Assembly: GCF_003438995.1 (NCBI RefSeq)
Contig: NZ_QSUN01000001.1
Location: 186,001 to 250,000, forward strand
DNA: 64,000 bases
Reading direction: 5' to 3'
From: Bacteroides sp. OM05-12
Lineage (GTDB): Bacteria; Bacteroidota; Bacteroidia; Bacteroidales; Bacteroidaceae
The notes beneath the pieces are model-generated. The model worked only from the letters and a program-made list of their open reading frames with translations, was not told the DNA's origin and did no database searches. A program made the position numbers and the translations under genes. Shown in pieces: positions 25,001 through 35,400 of the stretch (the first letter of the stretch is position 1; each line of letters begins with the position of its first letter).

Positions 25001-26431
25001 GCTGTGACAGAACGGCTATATAGAAATACTCTTTCCACCATGAAAGTTGCCCGCAATACGGCTAAAGCAAAACATAATACATATTATGGAAGTAATGTCA
25101 CTGAGTCAGAAATTATGACTGCATATAATGAAGCCGAACAACTGCTCACTGTAACTCTTATCAGACAGTTAGAGGCTATGACCACGACACTCAACGAATG
25201 TTATAGAGAAGCTGAAAGAATATGTACGGAAAAAGAGTTGGAAATCCAACGATTGATAAATCAGGCCGATACACTGAATGTACTGATGGCTGACGAAATA
25301 TTTGATGAAACGATAGCGGAAGCTGTCAATGCCCGATACAGTAATGACGGACGTATTTCGGCAATAGGCATACACTTGGAATCGTTACAAACAGCATTCG
25401 ATTTGCAATGCCAAAAATATGATGATGCAATCACTGCTTTGCAGGCGACATTAACAACCGCAAAAGAGTTATTGGGCAAACAAGCGAATGAAGCATTGGG
25501 GGTAGGTATAGCAGAAGCCGAAGCCATTGCAAACAAAGCGGATAAGACAAGTACGAAGGCTTCCACTTACAAAGAGTTGACCGATGCTAACGAATCGCTC
25601 AAAGCAATCGTGGAGAGTATCAATCAAGAAATAGGAAAGAAGCTGGAGGAAGCGCATAACAATTTAGTTCAGGCACGCGAACAAGCTCTGGCTAAACACA
25701 ATCTTTATTATGGAATAAAAGAAACCGAATCGGAAATAATGGAAGTGTATAAAGAGTCGGAAGCCTATCTGGAGTCCGATAATCTGAATGATATACTTGC
25801 TATGATTGATTCTGTAAACAACAGTTATACAGCGGCTTCCGTGAGTTGTGCACAGAAAGAAGCAGAACTGGATAATCTGATCCGCAAGTCAAGCCCATTG
25901 GCTACACTGATGGAAGATGCGGAATTTGCGGAAATAATCAAAGTCGCATCTGACTGCCGCTACCGTCTGGATGGAAGAATCCTTGCCATAGATTCTATTT
26001 GTCCTTCGTTGAAAGAAACTTATACTGACAATAGCACTCGATATGATGATGCAGTTTATGAACTGGGAGATTCCATTGCAGAAGCCCGTTTATTATTGAC
26101 AAAAATGAAAGATGAAATACTGCAAAATGCAATAACTACAGCCGAGCAAGCATTTGCCGCTGCGGGAAAGACATCTGCTGCCTCAACCAAATATTCGGAA
26201 CTGACCATACAGATTACAGCTTTGGCAAAAGAAATGGAGAGGGTGCGCAAATTGATCGAAATCGCTACTTCCATCGATGCTATAAATATAGAAGATAAGG
26301 AAGTCGAAATCTATACAACGCAAGGATTCCTTGTGAAACGGGTGAAACTATCGGATAACGATCCGTTCCGGAACATACCTGACGGTGTATACATCGTAGA
26401 TGGTAAGAAAGTATATATTCATGCAAAATAA
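22025..26431 (+). CDS. Giant exported alpha-helical repeat protein (1468 aa) with sorting-type C-terminus
   Basis: Signal peptide (KLLVTLILLFVGGISAFSL) and then nearly continuous charged alpha-helix and coiled coil, low in Cys, with FIVAR-like units (LTDALALAKQKTEDTDKKEY and similar). Near the C-terminus two roughly 207-residue units are homologous: AKHNTYYGSNVTESEIM at about residue 1014 recurs as AKHNLYYGIKETESEIM at about 1222. The last 40 residues (VEIYTTQGFLVKRVKL, then IPDGVYIVDGKKVYI) resemble the type A C-terminal sorting domain of the type IX secretion system. A surface fibre or adhesin role is inferred. The next gene starts 15 bp downstream. No enzymatic domain is visible. Confidence 0.8.
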   Translation: MKTKKLLVTLILLFVGGISAFSLTNNSPGDDNPVDKSKLTDALALAKQKTEDTDKKEYYPKLDSWEAYKDAATINEKTDATEVEVENATLTLNRAIKKAPFDYVLANIDTWYETYYGEKPVEASDPTGYAAYMKVWNESDFKILKETADNILTNYQGQEENINDEEIDGGEDIIDEDKLDDNGKPTITPGKPGIIQQSKDCRDITALFTNKKATLESRIDTIDGNKKYNEIRNKENYTIPKGWYTSKPDFSYTDHNLTSVILYINYINDEISFVDLKSIYLSSITSAEKETNSYFTEEEQTESNEAWKGAIQAVNNFETKINGAEINPASGQYTFNDTIYSSLIDMQKKMNEAQAEILNIATQLENKLSDFKTELQKAINTAKRLYMQLKSSEDGESSYQKLNKAITEAEKEATTSTKILSTYQNAIQAIQKVYQESKNYYDGLVEQLQTVTDAAKTNNQIWSDAALGTEIATAEGILEKAKSIETAEIEIVNSTTRLQDATSLADSKFKMNKGVNTLKTYQSIYGDEDNAMATLITEANNAATIVDIENLILRINTKITDTEKAWTTAKTNLEDKIEASKAYYTNSGAIKDLEELKEAYEQAQNILTDNSQENQRNIKALSDAFTALNEVFIRLGGESDPFEARQNLIRKIDEAKECYAKYNYESLGIVIRTAESYKNSDTKYILQEQFTLLEKEIKTTKEQYTIIIGRLDTQYKVTNAKIKERYADEDIPQEYKDKLEAVAADLAAKEESGDEDERVCTDIPTLQGYYSYLQNIVSDTDAQWNKAISNFWDAILEADLKFSSNYPDNEILKKAIEDARAEYDKIHDDYKTIASVQQLQKNLDLALATVESADRRNIADQFIKEYNEIDANFQTYGSDEKSPNTSNAKVYLNENHDLFEELKGQTIIYSLNELTEFVNEAKQVKEAYLLFCKVAATLDTTILNATEYKTKYYGDESETGLDKAIERATWARQESFCLDSIETSNFALKDTMAVTERLYRNTLSTMKVARNTAKAKHNTYYGSNVTESEIMTAYNEAEQLLTVTLIRQLEAMTTTLNECYREAERICTEKELEIQRLINQADTLNVLMADEIFDETIAEAVNARYSNDGRISAIGIHLESLQTAFDLQCQKYDDAITALQATLTTAKELLGKQANEALGVGIAEAEAIANKADKTSTKASTYKELTDANESLKAIVESINQEIGKKLEEAHNNLVQAREQALAKHNLYYGIKETESEIMEVYKESEAYLESDNLNDILAMIDSVNNSYTAASVSCAQKEAELDNLIRKSSPLATLMEDAEFAEIIKVASDCRYRLDGRILAIDSICPSLKETYTDNSTRYDDAVYELGDSIAEARLLLTKMKDEILQNAITTAEQAFAAAGKTSAASTKYSELTIQITALAKEMERVRKLIEIATSIDAINIEDKEVEIYTTQGFLVKRVKLSDNDPFRNIPDGVYIVDGKKVYIHAK

Positions 26432-26446
26432 TAAAACAATAAGTAT

Positions 26447-29400
26447 ATGAAACACAAGTATTTTAAATGGTTATGTTTGCTACTGATGCTTTTAGGTATA
26501 TCAAAAGTACAGGCAAACGATATCTACACAAGTGATATCCAAATTAGTTCATTCTATACATCGGATGGTATATTAGAAATAAGAATTCCGATTTATGATG
26601 ATGATGGGGCAGATGAAGGTTTGGATTACAAAGCTAATTCATACATTAATGTTACTATTGATGGTGTTAACAATGGGAACCCAATAGAACTTTGTCGGAT
26701 GTATTCTTTCAAGGGCGATGGAGATCCTCAGGGATCTGCCAGTTGGTATTGGGTGAAAATTAAAAAAACTCAAGGATATGATAAAGCTATCACCAAGATG
26801 ACAGCTAAAGGTGATGGCAATGATGAAGTAGTTATTGGAGATGGTTATACACAAGTTAATTCTGATAAAAATGGTAGCACCAAATCATTTGCATATTTAA
26901 AATTTTATATGAACGCTAATGTACTGGAAAAAAGCGCAACTTTTAAGGTACATTTGAGAATTGATAAGAATAATAGCAATGGTGACTATGATCTGGATGC
27001 CAGCTCCACGTCGATAAAAATGAATGGTATTCCTACGTTAGATGTAGGTGCATTAACTAATACAGGAACATCCGGAGAGAAAAAGGTCACAGCAAGAGCA
27101 ACAGGAGGAAGCGGAAACAGCTATGACGCAAATAGGGTGTATATAGGAGAAAGCGGTAGCCTAGCCCAGCGCACTAGTTTTGAAGAAACTTATACAGTTA
27201 CAGAAGATGTACAAAACAAGTCGATTTACCTTGAATATCGTATGAGTGAAAATAGAACAATAAGGCGGACAGAATCTTTTGCAATACCACAGTATCGTCA
27301 TATTAACTCTTTTAAAGCCACGAACGGTCCTAATGGTAGTACAAAGCTGGAATGGGGATTGGCAGGAAAAAACGATATAACACCTAGAGAAGACACCGGT
27401 GAATTCATTCTGATGAAAAAAGTAGGAACGGGTAGTTATCAACAATTTAAAACACTTAATAATTCTACGTTTACAGATACTGATAATGAGACAATAAATA
27501 CACCGGAAAAGATTTCTTATAAAATTTATTGGTCTAAACCATGGACTGACTATCTGGCTAAAGAAGTTGAGATAGATAAGACCGGTCAAAAGCATGCCAA
27601 AGTTACAGAGTTTACCAGTGGTAAATTGTTAACTCAAAGAAATGTAGAATTAAGATGGAAATGGAATTACGATGAAAAAAGTACTAATACGGTATTGACT
27701 CCTAAATCTAAATTCATCCTGATTCGCGAAATCTCTCTTGATGGGAAAAACTTTAATGTCGATGAAACGATAGAATTAGAATGTGACAAATTTAAGAACT
27801 CTGAAATATGTATCGATACGGTTTCCATTCCTCAAAGTTGTGTGCTTTATCAATGGAAAATCCAACTTAAACCGGGAGAGACTTACAGTTCAGAACCGGA
27901 ATTAAAGGTCTTAAAATATTATATTACTAAAAAAGATCCGCTGACAGGTAAACCAATAGAAGGTCAGTTTAATGAAACCACAGAAGGTATTAATGATAAA
28001 GAAGTGGCCAGTCTGGAATATTTCAATTCTTCACATGGCTACTATGGCGACCGTGTGGAACTTGACTGGAAATTGGATCAAAATTCCGGTTCTTTGGATG
28101 TATTCTCCGTTCAACGTCGCGAATACGGGGAAACAGATACCGCATTGAATCCGTTTATTCAGATCGGTACGGTAGATACCTCCAACGGTATCATCTATTA
28201 TTCATATACAGACACCAAGGCCGTACCGGGTGTAATGTATGAATATCTGATAGAAGGAACAAAAGAATGTGCCAATGAAGAGGTAAAGACTCAAAATTAC
28301 AGTTACGGATTCTGTACACCTACGGGTAATATCTACGGACGTATAACTTTCGACAGTGAGAACGGACAAGCTGTACAAGATGCGGAAGTACGTTTGGAAA
28401 CGACAACAAATATCATTGGTAAAAGTTATCATTTCAAAGGAGACTATTTCCTCGAAGTGAATGACTCGAAATTCCTTGATACGGAAACAGACAGCCTGTC
28501 ATTCCAGTTATTCGTGAAATTTGAAACTCAACCGAGCTCAAAGATGTCATTGCTGGAAAAGGCAGGAATGTATGAACTATATGCCCAAAACAATAAATTG
28601 CATTTCAATGTAGGTAACCAAACCTTAGATGCGACCAAGGACATAACAGCTCTTACAGCTAATAGCAGTTTTATACAAATAACCGCTATTTGTGCCGGTG
28701 ATTCCCTGTTCCTTTACGCAAATGGAGAAAACATTGGGAAAGTACAACGTACAACAGGAAAATTAGCAGCATCTTCTAATGTATTTACGATGGGAAAGAG
28801 CTTGAAAGGCTACTTAGATGAAGTACGTGTATGGAACAAGCCATTAAGTAAGGAAGAGATTAAAAAGACCTTCGACCGTTATCTCGCAGGTGACGAAGAG
28901 GGACTAATTGCTTATTGGACGTTCAATTATGCAACTAGTAAGGAATTCTATGACTTTGCACATGAAGGAACCAAATTCTATATGAATGATGGTAAAATTC
29001 GCAGTGGTGCTATATTTATTGAAAATGCCGAATTGTCCAATAAAGCAGAAAACAACCCGTCACTCAATCAATTAGGCTACAAAGATTATACGAACAATGA
29101 CGGTTCCTATTATATTACAGGAATCCCCTATGTGGGAAATGGAACACTTTATTCTATTATCCCAAGATTGGGAGTGCATGAATTCTCACCGACAAAGTCA
29201 CAAGTGACCCTAAGTGCAGGGAATGTGAACCATAGCGCAAATTTTGTGGACAAATCCTCGTTTCCGGTAAGTGGTACAATTACTTATAAAGGAGGTACAA
29301 TTCCGGTAGAAGGCGTACAATTCTATGTTGACGGTGTAGTATGTTCAGACAGCAAAGGAAACATTGTCACAAGTGATGCAAAAGGAAAGTTTGCAATTTC

Positions 29401-32400
29401 CGTTCCGGTAGGTACACACGAGGTGAAAGCTCATTTAGCAAACCACGTATTTGCAAATGAAGGTAGACTAGTGGACGATTATGGAAATGATATCAATTAT
29501 CAGGATGATCGTTATTCCACTGTGAAAATTACAGATAACACTACCGTACGATATATTGGTCGCGTGGCCGGAGGTGCAGTACAAGAAGCACTGAAGGTGG
29601 GACATTCATTGTCGAAAAATAATTTGGCAGATAATATCACCATCCAATTAACGTATGAAAATGCAGCTTACAAACTAAACAGCAATCCATCTGATAGCCT
29701 TGAGGTGAAAACTCATTTCCTTCCGGGAAATTGGAAGGATGAACACAAACAGGCGAATACAAATACTGTATCCTATCGTGGCTCAGGCAATGTTGTTACA
29801 ATTACTCCGAATGCTGAAACCGGTGAATTCGTAGCAGATTTGCTTCCGATCAGTTATGCCGTAAAAGTAAACGTTCCGGGGTATAGTAATATTTCCGGCA
29901 ACAACTCCAAACTCAATTTGGCAGATGCTTTTGTAAGCCAGTCTGAAATAAACAGTTATGTTGATTCTATATTAGAAAAGAACAAATATAAAGTAACTAA
30001 TTACAACGATACGGTTACCTATAATAAGAAACAACAGTTCATCGCTCGTGTGAAACCTACAATTAATGTAGAACAAGTTGATGGAGTTACTCCACTTGAA
30101 TACTTCGGCGATGAGCAAACCTCTTTCTTAGGATCAGATGGTTCCGGTAGCGTCAAACTTTATGAGAATGGTAAATATCTACTAGGATTGCCATTATTCA
30201 CACAAGGCAATACTTATAAGTTAAAGGCTTCGGTATACGAAGAATATCCATATTACAAAAGTAATGGCGATATAGATGAAGATAAACAAACTGACAAGGT
30301 TCCGAGTCAGGATGCTGTACTCAACTTTCAGGCTACTATGCGCAGTTCCAATGATTTCGAAGAAATAGAAGCAGACTCCACAGGTGTTGCTTATTGGACA
30401 TTTGTAGCAAGTAAAGTCGATCTGACAAGTGCCAGTGCCAACATTAATGTAAAGGCAACGGTAGGAAATAGTGATAATGCTACATCTATTGCATGGACCA
30501 GTCCGTTTAACGAGAATAACCTTGTCATTGCAAAAGGATCGGTAAGTAAAGGAAACAACTTCATTACTGGAGGACCGGATAAAGTCTTGGCTGTGTTGCG
30601 TGACCCACCGGGAAGTAACTCGTTCTCCTTCTTAGAAAAAGGAACAACTTTCACCGAAAGTTCTCAATACACAGGAGGAATCACACAGGAAGGTAATGAA
30701 AACCTTAAAACAAACATTGGTTACGAACTGACCACTTTCACAGGGGTCGGAGTAGGTACTATTCAAACAGTAGAACAAACTAATTCCGGTGAAGTTAAAA
30801 TCGAACATTCGGAAGAATGGACCAATGCACATACCAAATCATCAACAACCACTACTTCAACCACTATTTCTACGAGCGCTGAAGAAGATTATGTGGGTGC
30901 TATGGCAGATGTATTCGTAGGATATTCAACCAATATATCTTATGGATCTGCAGATGCAATTACATTAGTGTCAAGAGAAAAATACAATGCAGATCCGAGC
31001 TTCTATCCAATTGTATATAAAGAAGTCGGTGATTATGTATTAGTACAGACCAGTGCATTTGAGGCAGGAACCAACTTCGGAACAATGTTTGCATATCCTC
31101 AGATGTATATAAAGGATTATTTGCTCCCGAATATGGAAACATTACGTAACAGCTTCCTGCATCCACAGGGCGAAATGTCCGAAGCTCGCTTCCAAGCTGA
31201 AGCCAATGCTACAGGAAAGCCGATTTATGTATCCAAGCTACCTGCAGATGATGAAAATTACGGCAAAAGTAATCTTGACGAAATATTTAAAAATGAAGAT
31301 AACTATTATACCAAGCCGGAGCAAAGCGTATTTGATGGGCCTAGTTACAAGATCTATTATCCAGCTAACGCAGAACAAAGAAGCGATACGATTAACTTCC
31401 TGAACCAATCCATGGATAAATGGATAGAACGTTTGAAAGATAATGAGAAAGCGAAAGTAGAGGCTATAACTAATGGAGAAGTTTTACAAAATTATTCCTT
31501 GCAAGCCGGAGCCTCCATCGAATATTCCAAAGGTTACTCGAATGTAGATAACAGAACCAATACATTTAATATTGTAATCGGAGGCGGATTTGCCAACGAT
31601 ACGGAATTTAATGCATTTGGTACGGGCTTTGTATTTGAGTTTGAAGAAAAAATTTCTACTACACAAGGTGGTGAATTTGAAAAAGAAGAAGAAGCGACAA
31701 CAACTGTGGGCTTCACGCTTGCCGATAGTGGAAATGATTATTTTACTGTCGATGTATATCGGGAACCGGGAGGTGATAATGAAGAGGCCGGCTTTGAGGA
31801 TATTAACTCAAAGGACCTGAACTTATCTACCTTTATCTTCCGCACACGTGCCGGAGCAACCAGCTGTCCGTACGAAGATGAAGAAGTGACTGAATTCTAT
31901 AAACCGGGAACGGTTATCAGCGAGAAGACACTTCAAATAGAAGTTCCGGAAATTGCAGTGGAAAATGAATTTATTGATAATGTTCCTTCCGGTGAACCGG
32001 CTTATGTAACATTGTATTTACGGAACAACTCCGCTATCAATGAAGACGGATGGTTTGATCTGATTATCGACGACCAAGCCAACCAATTAGGAGCCGGATT
32101 GAAAATGGATGGTGCCGCTATCGGAAACGGACGTACAATTCTTGTTCCTGCCGGTGAAACATTGACCAAAATACTTGAAGTAACAAAAGGTCCGGGGTTG
32201 AATTACGATAACCTGCAGTTGGTGCTTGCCTCACAATGTCAAGGTGACCCGACAGGCAATTTCCCGGCTATCGCAGATACCGTTAGTTTCAGCGTACACT
32301 TCACGCCGAGTTGTTCGAATGTTACCTTAAAAACTCCGGCTAATAACTGGACATATAATACAAATATGCCAACTGAGACAAACAGTGCCGGTATTGAAGA

Positions 32401-35400
32401 ACATTATATGAATGTACAAATCACAGATTTCAATGTGAACTATGATAACTTCAAGTCAATCAAACTGATGTATAAGCCGAGCAGTAATTCTGATGAAAAT
32501 TGGATTACGTTAATGAATTACTTCAATAATGAAGAATATTACAACGAAGCTGTCAAGAATGGTTTGAATGCCGAGATGATTAAATCGGAAGACAAGGGAA
32601 CCATTACTTACAAGTGGCATTTGGATGATATGCCGGATCAGAATTATGATTTGTGTGCCGTTACCGTATGTAATATTAATAATGTGGATGTAGAAAACTT
32701 CTCTCCTACTTACTCTGGAGTGAAAGATATGTACCGTCCGCGTTTGTTTGGTACACCTCAGCCGTCTAATGGAATCCTGACAATCAACGATGATGCGAAG
32801 ATTACTTTCAACGAATCTATTGCTGCCGGTTATCTGACGGAAAATAATTTCGAAGTAACCGGAATTAAGAATGGAACAACAACGGATCACTCTGTTGCTG
32901 TAGAGGTAGATGGAAATGATACTTTCGTAAGTGAATTGAACCGAAGCTTCCGTGCAAAAGACATCACATTCGAAGCATGGGTAAAACTACCTGTCGATCA
33001 AAATGCAACATTCTTCAAGCATGGCAAGGACGATGACCAATCATTGAGTTTCGGTATCACAGCACAACGTCAACTGACAGCAACCGTCAATGGCAAAGTT
33101 TATACAAGTGAAATAATTACGACCAATGATTATTTGGACAATTGGATACATGTAGCCATGGTATTGGATCAGCAAGAAGACGGAGTTTCAACAGGAAAAC
33201 TTACACTTTACTGCAATTTCGTATCTTATCTGGAAGTAACCGGAGTACCGGCTTACACGCAGACTTCCACATACAGCATAGCTAACAGGTTGAACGGACA
33301 GATACACAATATCCGTATTTGGACGGAAGCGCGTTCTTCGGGACAAATTCAAGTACAAAGCAATCAGTTGTTGAGTGGAAATGAAGAGAACTTACTCTCT
33401 TACTATCCGATGGACGAAGCGATGGGCACTGTACTGAAAGATAAAGCACGAGGCTTGAATCTGGCAATGACCGGAGGTACGTGGATATTACCGGAAGGAA
33501 GAAGTGCCGTACTTAACGGAACGAATTCATATTTGAAGATTAACTCTGGAGGTTCTATCGTTATTGATTCGGATAACGATTATACAATTGAGCTTTGGTT
33601 CAAGGGAGACAATACAAACAGTGATGCAACACTTCTTGCCAACGGAAAAGCCGATGGTACGGATTGGGGCGGTTCTGAGAATTTGTTCTTCCTGGGATTT
33701 GAGAACGGAGTACTTACTTATAGGAGTAACACTCAGAATCTGACAGGAAAAGGTAATTATCTGGATGATAATTGGCATCATGTAGCTGTAGCTGTTAACA
33801 GAATGACCAGTCGTGCACAACTTTATGTAGACGGAACCTTGACCGCTTATGCCGATGCTACAGCATACGGTAAGATCGGTTCTGCATACATTTATGCCGG
33901 TGTCACCCCTCTTGCCATTAACGGAATGAATAATACTTATGTAAACTACTTCAACGGTAGCATAGATGATGTACGCTTCTGGAATCTGTATAAGAACGAA
34001 ACTTCCGTAAAAGAAGGAATGACAACAAAACTTGATGGATCAGAAATGGGTCTGTTGGCTTATTACCCGTTCGAGAAACATACAGTTACTTCACAGAACA
34101 TTCCTGTAGTACGCTTCTCATTGGAAGATGCAAAAGTTCCTGCTGCAACAGCGACTAAGACACCTGATGCTACCGCAGTAATCGGAGAAACAGAATTTGC
34201 TTCTATTACCGAAAGTAACCGACTTACAGTGGAAGATGCATTTATGACATCGGCCATTGCTCCGGTGAAAGATAAGGGTGGCGTAGTAGATTTGTTGTTC
34301 GACTTTGTTGTTAACAATGATGCTTTAATTGTTACACTCAAGGAAGATGCTGCCAAGATTGAAAAGACCACCGTTACGATTACCGTATCGGATGTACGTG
34401 ACCTGAACGGTAACAGCATCTCCTCACCGATTACTTGGACGGCATATATTGACCGTAACCAATTGAAATGGGGTGAAGATGAAATCAGCCTTGTCAAGAA
34501 TGTAGACGAGCCTCTTACTTTCACAGTCGATGCAGTTAATAAGGGAGGTTACACGGAAGATTATACAATTTCCAACAATCCGTCATGGATGGATGTAGAA
34601 CCTACTAATGGAACCCTCACCGCTACAAAATCGCAAGCTATTAAGTTTACTGTTGATGAAAGTGTTAATATCGGAACCTATAACGAAGTCATTTACCTGA
34701 CTAACAGCGAAGGTGTTTCCGAACCACTTAACCTGACACTGAAAGTAAACGGTATCAAACCTGATTGGAGCGTTAATCCTGCCGATTACAAGTTCAATAT
34801 GAACGTATACGGTAAAATGAAGATTAATGATAAATTCTCGAATGATACGGAAGATATACTTGCTGCTTTTGTCAATGACACTTGTGTAGGTATTGCCAAC
34901 AACCAATATATTAAGGTAAATGACACCTATTATGCTCTGCTTACTATCTACAGCAATGTGGCATCAAGAGACAGTCTCGATTTCAAGATGTGGGATGCTT
35001 CTACCGGAACTACTTATGTAGCAATGCCGGAAAAGAAGATTTCCTTCAAAGCAAATTCAATTATCGGTACTCCGGTTGATCCGATTGTATTCTCGAACCT
35101 TGATTTAGTTCAATTAGATATTGCATTGAACAATGGTTGGACATGGACTTCGTTTAATGTGACGAACAAGAATATGGAACAGATTTCAAATGTACTCAAA
35201 AACAACAAATGGCTTGCCGGTGACGAAGTGAAGCGCGAAGACGGTGGAGTTGCCACTTATGGAACAGAAACCGGTTGGGTAACCGACTCACTCCGATCAT
35301 TCGACAATAAGGGTATGTTTATGATTCGTTCGTCTTATGCACAGACATTAAGCGTAATCGGTACACCGGTAGATGTAACAGAGGAAGAGAATATACTTAC

